Source: Diacronema lutheri | Taxonomy: Eukaryota > Haptophyta > Pavlovophyceae > Pavlovales > Pavlovaceae | Length of the DNA stretch: 64,000 nt | Assembly: GCA_019448385.1 (NCBI GenBank) | Contig: JAGTXO010000044.1 | Location: 124,001-188,000, forward strand | Direction of reading: 5' to 3' | Shown: one piece after another, positions 18,642 to 28,189 of the stretch | Layout: each line of letters starts with the position of its first letter | Numbering within the stretch: position 1 is the first letter of the stretch | The notes under the pieces: generated by a model | Told to the model about the DNA's origin: nothing | Seen by the model: only the letters and a program-made list of their open reading frames with translations | Database searches by the model: none | Translations under genes and position numbers: made by a program

Positions 18642-19041
18642 AGCCCGGCTGACGTTCGCGCGCGCCCACCCTTCCCGGCTCAGGCCACCCGGCCCGCCTC
18701 TTTTACTCGAACTCGTTGCCGTTGCATGCCAGCCACCCTTCCAATATGGTACCTCCCCATATTGCGGATGCGGGTTGCGAGGGCCTCGCCCAACCTCGCG
18801 CCGCAGCGCGTTGAGCGCGCTACCTGCGGCGCGGGGTGCCATGCCCTCGTCGGCCTACGAGCTGCGCGCCTTCACGTGCGTTCGCGAGGGGCCGTGCTCA
18901 GGCGACGAACGCGGTCGTGTCACGGGCGGCCCAGTCCCGCGCCCGGTGCGATACTTTACACTGAACTCAAAAGCCGGAACTGCGCCGCCCGTCCGCTTGG
19001 CAGTGCGCGTCCGTGCGCGGCATCGGGATCGTGTGCTCCTC
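18642..19041. other. Divergent intergenic region between RND and LRR genes
   Basis: Nothing certain. An in-frame ATG at 18841 would lengthen the downstream LRR protein by 67 residues; that stretch (MPSSAYELRAF...) lacks recognisable features, so it is treated as probable 5' UTR. Confidence 0.4.
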
Positions 19042-20151
19042 ATGCTCGCCGAGCTGCACGACGATGAGATGGTGTGCATCGCGTCGTCAATTGACCCAAA
19101 TGACCTCTTCGCCTTCTCTCTCACGTGCAGGCGCACGCGTCTCGCAGTCGCGCGTGCCAACGGCGGGCGGGGCACGCGCACACGCCTCGACTCGGTGCTC
19201 GCGTCCAAGTCCACCTCGAGATGTGTTTGGGGCGTGCAGGCGGGGGCCTTGAGCGCGTGCAATTGGACGAGCATTGACCTCGCAGGCAAAGAGATTGGCA
19301 GCAAGGGCGCGATCGGCCTCGCTGAGGGTCTCAAAGTCAGCGCGTCGCTGAGCAAGCTCGATCTCACCGATAACAAGGTCGGCAACAAGGGTGCGATCGG
19401 CATTGGCGACGGCCTCAAGGCCTGCGTGTCCCTGAGCACGCTGTGTCTGGACGGCAACCAGATCGGCGACGCGGGTGCGATCGGCCTCGCTGAGGGCCTC
19501 AAGGTCAGCGCGTCGCTGACCACGCTTCACCTCAGCGACAACCAGATTGGCAACAGGGGTGCGATCGGCATTGGCAACGGCCTCAAGGCCTGCGCGTCCC
19601 TGAGCACCCTGTGTCTGGACGGCAACCAGATCGGCGACGCGGGCGCGACCGGCCTCGGCGAGGGTCTCAAGGCCAGCACGTCGCTGACCATGCTCCACCT
19701 CGAGGGCAACAAGATTGGCAACAGGGGTGCGATCGGCATTGGCGACGGCCTGAAGGTCAACGCGTCGCTGGGCACGCTCCTTCTTGACGACAATCAAATC
19801 GGCGACGCAGGAGCTGTTGACCTCGGTGAGGCCCTCAAGGTCAACAGGTCGCTGACCACGCTCCACCTCGAGGACAACAAGATTGGCAACAGGGGTGCGA
19901 TCGGCATTGGCAAAGGCCTCGAGGTCAACGATCAGCTGATTGTGCTGAACCTGAACGGCAATCAGATCGGCGACCCCGGCGCAATTGGCCTTACCAAATG
20001 CTTCAGATCCTACTCCTTTTGGGAGCTTCGGCTGGAGGGCAACAAGTTCAGCAGCAAGGGCGAGAGGGTGCTTGACAAAATCATGCGAGGAAACAGCCAG
20101 GACTCGTCGCACGACTGCGATTGGTACGATGGTCCGTGGGTCAGCATTTGA
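19042..20151 (+). CDS. F-box-like protein with nine RI-type leucine-rich repeats, 369 aa
   Basis: The N-terminus (LHDDEMVCIASSIDPNDLFAFSLTCRR) resembles an F-box, suggesting an SCF substrate adaptor. From residue 86 nine 28-residue LRRs of the ribonuclease-inhibitor/NLRC3 type follow (consensus G-x3-AIG-x2-GLK-x4-L-x2-L-x-L-x2-NQI). The units alternate: odd repeats begin GDAGAIGLAEGL, even repeats GNRGAIGIGDGL, so the true repeating block is 56 residues. The last repeat (FWELRLEGNKFSSKG) is a degenerate cap. ATG 19042 is chosen because it begins the F-box; an ATG at 18841 is possible. It converges on an LRR-containing pseudogene. The partner protein is unknown. Confidence 0.75.
   Translation: MLAELHDDEMVCIASSIDPNDLFAFSLTCRRTRLAVARANGGRGTRTRLDSVLASKSTSRCVWGVQAGALSACNWTSIDLAGKEIGSKGAIGLAEGLKVSASLSKLDLTDNKVGNKGAIGIGDGLKACVSLSTLCLDGNQIGDAGAIGLAEGLKVSASLTTLHLSDNQIGNRGAIGIGNGLKACASLSTLCLDGNQIGDAGATGLGEGLKASTSLTMLHLEGNKIGNRGAIGIGDGLKVNASLGTLLLDDNQIGDAGAVDLGEALKVNRSLTTLHLEDNKIGNRGAIGIGKGLEVNDQLIVLNLNGNQIGDPGAIGLTKCFRSYSFWELRLEGNKFSSKGERVLDKIMRGNSQDSSHDCDWYDGPWVSI
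19297..20049 (+). repeat. 84-bp LRR-encoding tandem repeats with 168-bp higher-order period
   Basis: Nine in-frame 84-bp units. Neighbouring units differ but alternate units are nearly identical in DNA, for example the block GGTGCGATCGGCATTGGC recurs in units 2, 4, 6 and 8. This indicates recent expansion by duplication of a two-unit block. Confidence 0.85.
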
Positions 20152-20289
20152 GGGGCAGCAATGGTCTGCAGTGCAGGTGCACACGGGCCGTGGCAACCCA
20201 CCGACCATTGGTGGCTATGCGATCGACTAGCACGCGCGGCCGCATTGGTGCCCGGGATGCACCCCCCCCCCCCCATCCCGCGAAGGCGG

Positions 20290-21515
20290 TTGCGTGGCGC
20301 TGGACGTCATCTCGCGGCCGCAGCTCTTTGCACAGCTCGCCACCGGCGCGACGGCCTGGTGCAGCCCGCCCCTGTTCGCCTGAATCGCCCCGGCGAGCTT
20401 GGAGTGCGCCCAGATCGCTCAGTGCGTTGCCGCACAACTCGAGCTCGCGCAGCTCGCAGTTTTGCTCTCAAGTTGGTACGCGACGAAGACCGCGTCGACG
20501 TGGCCGCGCAAGCCAAGCGCCAGGCTTGAGCGGGCCGCGTCGATGGCGCAGAGCGTCGCGATGGCCGGCAGCTCGGGCGCGCGCGCCGCGGCCGCAACAG
20601 CGAGTGCGCGCGTCATCTCGGCGCCAAACTCATCGCCGAGGACGTTGACGAAACGCAAAGTCCGGCTTTCAGCTGGATGGCGCGCGCGAGCGCAGACGCG
20701 CCTTGGTCGCCCAGCCAATCGCCACCAAATTGATCGCGCACAGCGCGTGGCTGTCCAAGAGGCATGCGGCGGCACCATCGCGCCGTCCGCCGGCAGCCCG
20801 CGGTCGCGCGCGTGCTGCTCGACGCACGCGAGCAGCTCTGCCAGGCGCGCGCCGGTCGCGACTGACACGAATCAGATGGGCGCGCGCGCCGCCGCCGCCG
20901 AGGAGCTCTGCGAGCGAGATCGCGCCCGCCGGCCTCGCTGGCTGCACGAATCGCACGAACATGTCGTGCAGGGCGAGCGTCATGTGCGTGAGCAGCGCGC
21001 GCGCGCCCGCCGCGCCGTCCTCTGCGCCCTCCCAGCCCTCGATCGCGCACAGTTCGGCGGCGCACGCGAGCGCGTGGCGGAGCTGGCGCGGCGTGATCGC
21101 GCGCACGCACGGGTCGGCAATCGGCGGCGCCGCCTTGCCCGTGCACAGTTGCGCGGGCACGGGTCGACAAGAGAGCTTGGACAATCGGCGCTCGCGCGCA
21201 CAGACAGCCGAGGGCGCACGCCATGTCTTTGCGCCTGTCCAGGTCCGCTGGCTCAAACAGCTCGTCGCGCGAGAGCCCCAGCGCTCTGCCTCGCATGCCG
21301 TTAGGAAGCCGCGGATGTTTTTAAAGTGCTGCTCGCGCGCGCCCGCGTGCGGGTGGATCGAGCGCACCACGCTTGAACGGACGCCGCTGACGAGACGAGA
21401 GAGCATGTCGCCATCCCTCAAGCCGTCGTGCAGCGCCATCCCGCGCAGCTGCTCGCCGCACATCGCCTCGACCCACGCCCTCAGCACCCCATGACCGGGC
21501 AGCTGCAACGCTGTA
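20290..21515 (-). pseudogene. Decayed calponin-homology/LRR gene with multiple frameshifts
   Basis: Reading the minus strand, a calponin-homology domain starts near 21510 (VLRAWVEAMCGEQL, HDGLRDGDMLSRLV, FKNIRGFLTACEAERWG). At the CCCC run 21276-21279 the frame breaks; one extra G on the minus strand would continue into LSRDELFEPADLDRRKDM. Coding-like sequence then switches frame again near 21150-21200, near 20868 and several times below 20780, where LRR-like pieces appear in all three frames (SHALCAINLV; GDWLGDQGASALARAI; LRFVNVLGDEFGAEMTRAL; CELRELELCGNALSDLG). No single frame or simple intron set explains this, so the gene is probably dead. Boundaries are approximate. No convincing start codon remains. 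Confidence 0.7.
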
Positions 21516-21555
21516 CCATAGGTGGTTACGTCTCGAATCCGCGGTGGGCGTGCCG

Positions 21556-23326
21556 ATGCAGCGACGAAGTGCCGCGGCTCTGCTCGCGTGCGCCGCGTGC
21601 CTGTGCGCGGCGCCGTTGGGCGCGAGCGCGGCGGTGCGCGCACGCAATCCGACGGGATTACGCGCCGCACCGCGCTGGGCTGCGCCGGCGCGGGCGCGCC
21701 GCGCCGCCCCGCTGGCGCTCGATGACGCGACTGCCGAGCAGATCGCAAACGTGCTCACGGCCGTGCCACTCGTGCTCCCGCTCGGCGCGGCTTACTACGC
21801 GACGCTCGCAGCCGAGCGCGGCAGCGCGCTGCGCGAGGCGCGGAGCAAGGCGCAGGAGCTCGACGCGCTCAAGCGCAGCGTCAAGCTCGACGGCGAGCTC
21901 GCCTCGCGCGCGGCGACGCTCGAGGCGCGCGTCGGCACGCTGCAGGCGCGGCTCGAGCTGTCCGAGACGGAGCTGCGGCGGACCAAGGAGCGGCTGCGCG
22001 TGACGGAGGGCAAGGCCAAGGCGGATGCGCAGCGCGTGGCTGACGAGCTCGTGCGTGTCGAGCAGCGCCTCTCCCGCGCCGTGCTCCCCGAGCCGCCCGC
22101 CGCGCCCCATCGGCTCACGAGCGTCACTGAGCGGCCGAGCGCGTCGAGCCCCGAGGCGGAGCGCGTGCAGCGGCTCGGCCGCGGCGACGCGCGTGAGCGC
22201 AAGCTGCGCCGGCTGCAGCCGGGCTTGCAGGTGAACGAGGTCGTGCTCGTGCTCGGCGCGCCCGAGCCGATGGCCGTCCTCGCCGCGTCGGCGATCCTTG
22301 ACCGAGTGCCCGGCGTGATCGTGCGCGCGACGGTGCCGTCACTCAACGGCACGGAGGCGGACGCGGCGGACGCGGCGGTCCTGCGCTCGCTCGCGAGCAA
22401 GCGGCTGCAGATCGTCGAGTGCGACCTGCTCTCGCCCGCCTCGCTGCGCGATGCGATGGACGAGGTCGGCGCGGTGGTCTACTGCGCGTCGTCGACGGGC
22501 TCGTTCCCGGCGCGCGCCGCCTCGCCGCTCGGCCAGCTGCTCGCGCGGGTCGTGACGCTCACGTCGGGCAAGTACGTGGAGGAGGAGGGCGTGCGGCTGG
22601 CGGCGGACACATTCGCGCGGCACGTCACCGTCGCGCCGCAGCTCGCGCGCGCGATGACGCCCAAGTTTGTCCTCCTCTCAGCTGCGGGCATCACGCGCTC
22701 CGAGTGGTCGCGCGAGAAGCGCCGCGCGCTGCCCGAGCTGCCCGTCGACACGAGCGCGCTGGCGCTGCCGCGCAGGCGAGGCGAGGAGGCCGTGCGCGCC
22801 TCGGGCCTGCCGTACGCGATCGTGCGCGCGTGCGGCGCGAGCGCCAGCGCGCCGAGAGGGCGTACAATCTTCTCGAGCGGCGACCTCGCGACGGGGCCGA
22901 TCGCGCGACAGGATGCGGTCGACGCGCTCGCCGACGTGCTCACCACGCAAACGGCACGCGCGGCGGCGCTCGCGCCGCGCGCACGCGCTCGTGCCCTCTT
23001 GCGGACGCGCAGCGACCGGCTCACACCTGGCCATCCCGCGCCCGTCCGCGCGCGTCCCACCACCGTCGCCGCAGGCCACGTGGAAAACGTTCGAGGTGCA
23101 GGGCGTGCCGGGGCTGGCGCCGCTGCCGCCGAGGTGAGGCGGCGCGCGCGCGCTTCGCTGCGCGCCGCCGCACGGCCCGCGGCCGCACGCGTCGTGCGCG
23201 CCCCCTGACATCAGGCCGCCGGGCGCGCGCGCGCGCAGAGCGACTCTTGAGTACCTGCCGCTCGACTCGGACGGCGCGCCATTCACCACGGGCTACGCTG
23301 TCCTTCAGCAGCTGCGACCGCCTTGA
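21556..23326 (+). CDS. Plastid NAD(P)-binding (atypical SDR/NmrA-like) protein, 514 aa
   Basis: Three exons: 21556-22953, 23075-23133, 23239-23326. Intron 1 (121 nt) is GC-AG (ACG|GCACGC to CCGCAG), intron 2 (105 nt) is GT-AG (GAG|GTGAGG to GCGCAG). Splicing continues LTTQT into ATWKTFEVQGVPGLAPLPPR and then ATLEYLPLDSDGAPF, ending QQLRPP. The leader (LLACAACLCAAPLGASA then a basic stretch) suggests plastid import. A hydrophobic segment (LTAVPLVLPLGAAYYATL) and a coiled coil (residues about 85-190) precede the dinucleotide-binding domain: VVLVLGAPEPMAVL in place of GxxGxxG, then VECDLL, VVYCASSTGS and FVLLSAAG. It resembles Ycf39/TIC62-type atypical SDRs. The degenerate glycine motif leaves catalytic activity uncertain. 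Confidence 0.75.
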
Positions 23327-23394
23327 TGAGGACGGCGTAGGCCGTGTCTGACAGCTGACAGTGACAACATTGAACACAGTGCCGCTTCTCAGCG

Positions 23395-24423
23395 TCAGGG
23401 CGCGTTGTCGCCAGGGCGCGAAGCGCGCGGCGGCGCGGATTCGGCGTCGGGCACCGTCATGCGCGCGCCAAACGCACTGGCGCGCTGCTGGTTGCGCCGG
23501 CGCTTGCGCGACGAGTCGACAATCTCAACGCCGCCGAACGCGCCAGGCCGCTTCTGCACCCACTGCGCGTCGACAACGTCGCCCTCGGGCGCGCGGCGCT
23601 GGCGCTCGCGCGCGGCCTTGCGCTCGCGCTCTGCCGCGCCTCCGTCGAGCCTCTGCAGCGCCGCCCGACCGAACGCGCCCGCGGCCTTTGCCGTGTCGCG
23701 CACCGCCTTGAGCGCGTGCTCCGACACCTCGGGCGCGAGCACCACGTCGCGCAGCACGACGGCGAGGGCACGCACCGAGGAAAGGAACATGGCAGTGGCC
23801 GCGTTCGTGATCGCCTCGGTGATCCTGCTGCCAGGTGGCCGGAAGCGGCTCGTCGTGAGCGCGGACGACGACGTCTTGTTCGTGAGCGAGTCGGCCACGA
23901 TCTGCGCTATGTTGAGCAGCTCGGCGACGGCCTCGGATGCCGTGCCGAGGTGCGAAGCGGCCTCGCGTGCGCCGTCCGAGTCCTTGAAATCGATCAGCTT
24001 TCGCGCGAGCGCGTCGGCGATCTCGCCCACCTCGTCGACCGCGTCGCCAAGCGCAGCTGAGCCGACCGCGATGAGCCCGTCGACGTCGTCCTTGATGGGC
24101 TGAGCGTCGATGTACCGGCCGGCGGAGGCCCGCTTCGCACGAACGAGTTCGACATCGACCGGCGCCACATCGCGCGACTCTACCACCTCAACCTCCACCG
24201 CGTACTCGACGACGGACTCTGCGAACGTGTCGGCCGTCGCGCCGACGCGGCTCCCCCCGTCCGACATGGTCAACGCACGCACGTCGACGACGAGGCCCGG
24301 CGAGCGGGCGCTGAGCGCTCGCGGCCAGCGCGCGATGCTGCGCCCGGCGCCGAGCCGCCCGCCCGCCTGCCCCGCGTGTCCGACCAGCGCGCACGCTGCC
24401 AGCAGCGTGCCGCGCAGCCACAT
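23395..24423 (-). CDS. Hypothetical plastid-targeted protein, 342 aa
   Basis: ATG 24423 begins a signal-like stretch (LRGTLLAACALVGHAGQAGG) followed by an Arg-rich region, as in other plastid proteins here; the open frame upstream of it is low complexity. The mature part is helical with repeated hydrophobic heptads (IAVGSAALGDAVDEVGEIA; AVAELLNIAQIVADSL; AITNAATAMFLSSVRALAVV) and a highly charged, Arg/Glu-rich C-terminus (AAERERKAARERQRR). No known catalytic motif is visible. It may be a membrane-associated or thylakoid structural protein, but that is a guess. It converges on the SDR gene (68 bp between stops). Confidence 0.55.
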   Translation of the reverse strand: MWLRGTLLAACALVGHAGQAGGRLGAGRSIARWPRALSARSPGLVVDVRALTMSDGGSRVGATADTFAESVVEYAVEVEVVESRDVAPVDVELVRAKRASAGRYIDAQPIKDDVDGLIAVGSAALGDAVDEVGEIADALARKLIDFKDSDGAREAASHLGTASEAVAELLNIAQIVADSLTNKTSSSALTTSRFRPPGSRITEAITNAATAMFLSSVRALAVVLRDVVLAPEVSEHALKAVRDTAKAAGAFGRAALQRLDGGAAERERKAARERQRRAPEGDVVDAQWVQKRPGAFGGVEIVDSSRKRRRNQQRASAFGARMTVPDAESAPPRASRPGDNAP

Positions 24424-24736
24424 CGCGCAGTTCGACGCGGCACGGCGGGAAAATTTTAAATTTCCTCTGATCAACAAGATGGTTGATGAGTGCTCATGGG
24501 ACGCCTCTGGCTGCCGCGTGGCCCGTGGCACATTGTCACGCCGACGATCGAGACGGCAGACGTCTGCACGTTCAGGGTCACCACGCGAACGTGAAGAATC
24601 GCATCTAGCTCTGCCCGCCCCGCTCGCTCCAGGTGCTCCCGCTCCGCCCCGCCGCGCGCGGCGCGCTCTCCGTGCGCGCCTGCGGTCGCCCGGCTCGCCG
24701 CCGCCGCCGCCGCCGCCGCCGTGCGCGCGGGCGCAA
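24424..24736. other. Intergenic region
   Basis: About 310 bp between two minus-strand genes. It contains a GCC-trinucleotide run near 24697-24722 and an AT-richer patch at 24448-24490 (AAAATTTTAAATTTCC) that is a plausible promoter element for the gene starting at 24423. No gene seen. Confidence 0.5.
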
Positions 24737-27415
24737 TCAGTCGTGCGCGTAAAAGGCCTGCCACACGACGTCGAGCTCCTGCCGCCCCCAGACGGGCGTG
24801 TGCGCGAGCTGGACATACTCTAGGTGCATGCGCGCTCGCACATAGCCGCGCAGCTCGCGGCGCGTCGGGCCGTACGCGTGCTGCGCGCGCACGATGGCGA
24901 CGCCGACGCGCCGGACGAGCTGCACGGCGGTGCGCGTCGAGGTGCCCGAGCGCCACGCGCAGAGCCACGGCACGAGCGCCTGCGTGTACAGCGCGCCGTA
25001 GAAGTGTCCGTGCATCGGCGCGGGCGGGTCGCGCTCGAAGGGCTCGAGCAGGCGCTCGACCGACTCGGCGAGCAACGCGGCGCTCATCGGCGCCGCCTCC
25101 ATCTCGCCGTCGGCGCAGAGCGCGTGGAAGCGAAAGAGCACGCCCGCCGTGTCGCGCAGCCAGCTCGCGCGCACCTGCACGCCGTGCGCGAGTCGCATCG
25201 AGAAGGCGGGGTCCTCGACGATTAAGCGCGTGACGCGCCTCAGAACGGACGGCTGCGAGTCGAGCTCCATCTCAAAGGTCTGCCACCGTTCGAGCAGCGC
25301 GGCGAGCTCGTTCGGATCGGGGTCGGCAACGCGCGCGCGTGCGGAGACCGAGTCGATGAACGCCGAGATGTGCGTGAGCAGCTCGTCCTTGGCGAGCACG
25401 TCCTTGCAGAACGGGCACGTGTTCGCCGTGTACTGCGCTCGGCAGGCGGCGCACATGACGTGGCCCGAGACATCGCCGCTCGCGTGCCAGTGCGGCAGCT
25501 GCTCAATGTCGGAGCGCTGCTCGCAGCAGATAGGGCACAGCTGCGCATTGCTCGCCCGAATGCTCGTGTCGCGTGCCGTCGACGGCGCGCCGCTCGCCGC
25601 GCCGTCGGACGCGCGGCCGGTCGCGGTGGCGGCCGCCGGCCGCTCGGCGCAGCGCGCGCTCAGCTGCACGAGCTCGAGCTCGCGCTGCTCGCGCTGCTCG
25701 CGCGGCGGCGCGACGGCGCCGTCGCGCGCGAGGCGCACGGCGGCGCCGACGCGCTCTGCCGTCGGCGGCAGGTCGGCGAGCGTCGCGTCGGCCAGCACGG
25801 CGCGCGCGGCCGTCGGCGTGTGCAGCGCGAACAGTGCGTCGGCCGGCCGCGGCGCGCAGCGCGCCGGAAGCCGGCGCGCGCGCTGGCGCGCGGCGCGACC
25901 GCGCGCGACAGCGGCGATGGCGTCGGCCGCGCGCGCGCGTCGCGCGCGCTCCTCGGCGAATGCCGCGCTCGGCCGGAGCAGTCCCGCCCACGCCAAGAAG
26001 GCCGCGGTCCTGTCGAGGCGGAGGTGCGTGTAGTACTCGTCCTCGTAGACGTGCTCGACGAGCGTCGCCTCAACCGCGCCGCACTCGGCGCGGTAGGCGA
26101 TGTAGAGCGTGGTGGCGGCGGCGCGGAAGCCGGCGTACTCGGGCTTCTGCTCCGACCACAGCGCCTCGAAGCAGCGCCGCGCGAAGGGGTCGAGCGCGAA
26201 GAAGTGCGCGAAGCGATCGGCGTAGCGCGCGAGGGTCAGCCTGAGCAGCCTAGGCGAGTGCACGCTCACCGCCATATTTGCGAGCTGCTTGGGCGCGGTC
26301 GTGCGGTTGCCGCGCGGGAGCTGGCCCGAGGGCACAACGGCGACCAGCATGTCTGCTCGCCGCTCGCGCAGCGCGCGGATCCCGCCAAAGTGCCGCCCAA
26401 AGTTCTCCGGCTGCGCGAAGACGGCCCACGCCTCCTCCGAGAAGGCTGCCCACACGTCGGCGATCCCGAGCACGTGACGGTCCTCGTAGTCGACGAGGAA
26501 AGGGGCCTGCACGCCGAGCGTCGCGTGTAGCATTGCGAGGAACCAGTTGACGCCGTGCACCGTCACGTGGTCCCTGCCAAACGTGTCACCGAGCGTGTCA
26601 AAGTAGAAGCGGACGGGCTCGGTGAAGGACGAGGCGATCGCGCGCTCCTTGTATTCATCCAGAAACTCCGCGAAGACGCGCTGCACGTGCGCGCGCGCGT
26701 CGGGCAGGGTGGAGAGGTCGCCGTCGCCGTCGGCGCTCGAGCCGACAGCGAAAGCGCCGACGCCGCCCATCCCGCCGACGCCGACGTCGCCGTGCGCGAG
26801 TGGCGGCTCGGCGGCGGGCGCCTCGGTCGCGGCGGCCGGGTCGCGGTCGAGCAGCTCGTACGCGCGCGAGACGAGCAGGCTGAAGGCGTGGCGCTTGGCG
26901 CTTGAGCAGCGCTCGGCGCGATCGCACACCTCGGAGAGCTTGGCGGGCAACGCGTCCGCGTCGTCAAAGCTGCCGATCAGCTCGAGCGCGTACGTGAGGT
27001 ACGGCTGGCGCCACTCGAGCTGCGCATGCAGCGAGCCGATCCGCTCACAGATCAAGCAGTCGTGGAGGAGGTCGCGCTGCGCGAGCGCGGAGGCCTCGTC
27101 AGCGAGGCCGTACGCGCGCATCACCACCATCACGACCGTTCGCTCGAACGTCCGCCGGTCGCTCATCCGCCTGTGCAGCGCCGGATCGCGCCGGAACCGC
27201 GCCTCGATGGCCTGCAGCGAGGTGAGCGCGCGCGTCGACGCCATGAACGCGGGCTCGACGCAGATCTTGGCAGACGCGGCAGCAAATTCAGCGGGTATCG
27301 GCTCAGCCGTGCCGCTCCACTTGGCGCGCAGCTCGAACGAGCGCGTCCGCGTGATGTCTGCGAAAAAGCGGCCAACATTCTCGGCGGGAAGCGGCGAATC
27401 GTGCGCGGACGCCAT
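24737..27415 (-). CDS. Large RING-finger protein, probable E3 ubiquitin ligase, 892 aa
   Basis: ATG 27415 (MASAHDSPLPAENVGRFF) starts directly in structured sequence; the 30-residue upstream extension begins at a non-ATG codon. Most of the protein is helical and unrecognised. Around residues 620-665 a RING-type zinc finger is visible: CPICCEQRSDIEQLPHWHA, then GHVMCAACRAQY, then CPFCKDVL. Segments before it (FGRDHVTVHGVNWFLAMLHA) and after it (a helical domain to the C-terminus VVWQAFYAHD) look conserved but match nothing I know. The architecture vaguely recalls RNF213-type E3 modules, which also place a RING before a helical shell; this is a suggestion only. The stop overlaps no neighbour. 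Confidence 0.65.
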   Translation of the reverse strand: MASAHDSPLPAENVGRFFADITRTRSFELRAKWSGTAEPIPAEFAAASAKICVEPAFMASTRALTSLQAIEARFRRDPALHRRMSDRRTFERTVVMVVMRAYGLADEASALAQRDLLHDCLICERIGSLHAQLEWRQPYLTYALELIGSFDDADALPAKLSEVCDRAERCSSAKRHAFSLLVSRAYELLDRDPAAATEAPAAEPPLAHGDVGVGGMGGVGAFAVGSSADGDGDLSTLPDARAHVQRVFAEFLDEYKERAIASSFTEPVRFYFDTLGDTFGRDHVTVHGVNWFLAMLHATLGVQAPFLVDYEDRHVLGIADVWAAFSEEAWAVFAQPENFGRHFGGIRALRERRADMLVAVVPSGQLPRGNRTTAPKQLANMAVSVHSPRLLRLTLARYADRFAHFFALDPFARRCFEALWSEQKPEYAGFRAAATTLYIAYRAECGAVEATLVEHVYEDEYYTHLRLDRTAAFLAWAGLLRPSAAFAEERARRARAADAIAAVARGRAARQRARRLPARCAPRPADALFALHTPTAARAVLADATLADLPPTAERVGAAVRLARDGAVAPPREQREQRELELVQLSARCAERPAAATATGRASDGAASGAPSTARDTSIRASNAQLCPICCEQRSDIEQLPHWHASGDVSGHVMCAACRAQYTANTCPFCKDVLAKDELLTHISAFIDSVSARARVADPDPNELAALLERWQTFEMELDSQPSVLRRVTRLIVEDPAFSMRLAHGVQVRASWLRDTAGVLFRFHALCADGEMEAAPMSAALLAESVERLLEPFERDPPAPMHGHFYGALYTQALVPWLCAWRSGTSTRTAVQLVRRVGVAIVRAQHAYGPTRRELRGYVRARMHLEYVQLAHTPVWGRQELDVVWQAFYAHD

Positions 27416-27628
27416 CGCTTGCGCCGCGCCGGCCTCGCGCCGCGCGCCGCCGGTGGGCACCTGCCCGCCGGGCGTGTCCGTCGCGGCCAGAGCGCACTGA
27501 CCCATCTGCCCAGCTCGGCTGCAAAATCGCGCGCCACGCTCCTGCGCTCCGGCGACCCCCCACGCCCGCTCGCTGAGAACGGGTTGCGCCCAAGTGCCTT
27601 TTTATTAAGGCCGGCCGGGGTGTTCTGA

Positions 27629-27637
27629 TTTCTTATT
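27629..27637. repeat. Left 9-bp target-site duplication (TTTCTTATT)
   Basis: TTTCTTATT immediately precedes the left terminal inverted repeat and recurs at 28241-28249 immediately after the right one. Confidence 0.9.
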
Positions 27638-27688
27638 GGGAGTTCCGTACTTTTCGACGTTTCAAACTTTGCCTCCGTACTTTTAGAC
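27638..27688 (+). repeat. Left terminal inverted repeat (51 bp)
   Basis: Exact reverse complement of 28190-28240. It contains one copy of GTACTTTTCGAC and one variant, GTACTTTTAGAC. Confidence 0.92.
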
Positions 27689-27693
27689 AAATC

Positions 27694-27756
27694 GTCGAAA
27701 AGTACGGAGGCGCCGTCGAAAAGTACGGAGGCGCCGTCGAAAAGTACGGAGGCGCC
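27694..27756 (+). repeat. Three perfect 21-bp tandem repeats in the MULE
   Basis: Units 27694-27714, 27715-27735 and 27736-27756 are identical (GTCGAAAAGTACGGAGG plus CGCC). They are followed by two copies of GTACTTTTCGAC in opposite orientation at 27757-27768 and 27779-27790. Such subterminal arrays are usual transposase-binding sites. Confidence 0.9.
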
Positions 27757-27802
27757 GTACTTTTCGACGTGTTATTCCGTACTTTTCGACGCGCAGCTGA
27801 AC

Positions 27803-28105
27803 TCACTTAGCTCTCAGCTGCTCGAGCTCCGGGCAGCTCCTCTTGTTGTGCCCGGGCCTCCCGCACTGCTTGCAGCAGTTCTGCTTCCGCTGGTTCACTT
27901 CGCCATGCGGCTGCTGCTGCGCGCCCATGCTTGTCTTGCGGCGCTTTTTGGGAACGTCTTCAGACGAATCATCGTCGTCCTCCCAGTCCTCCTCGCCGCC
28001 GGCCGGAGGGGGCGCCGGCGCCGGCGAGCCGGCCACAGCAAAGCAGTGGCCGCATAGGTAGTCGCCGTCGCCCTCGCCGTTGCAGACCTTATCGCAGAAG
28101 ATGGC
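27803..28105 (-). pseudogene. CCHC zinc-knuckle ORF, probable MULE transposase C-terminal remnant
   Basis: The frame is open from the right TIR region to a stop at 27803 but has no ATG before a GTG at 28036. It encodes a Cys pair pattern (IFCDKVCNGEG, then YLCGHCFAVAG), an acidic spacer (EEDWEDDDDSSEDVP), a basic patch (KKRRK) and a C-terminal zinc knuckle CKQCGRPGHNKRSC. Mutator-like transposases commonly end in such a knuckle. A truncated transposase tail or a small DNA-binding accessory protein are both possible. Confidence 0.6.
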
Positions 28106-28189
28106 CGCGTGGATAGTTTTGGGTCCAGCGTCGAAAAGTACGGAGTCCGGGCGGAGTCCGGGCGAAAGTTTGCAAACATTTTGGAAGTG

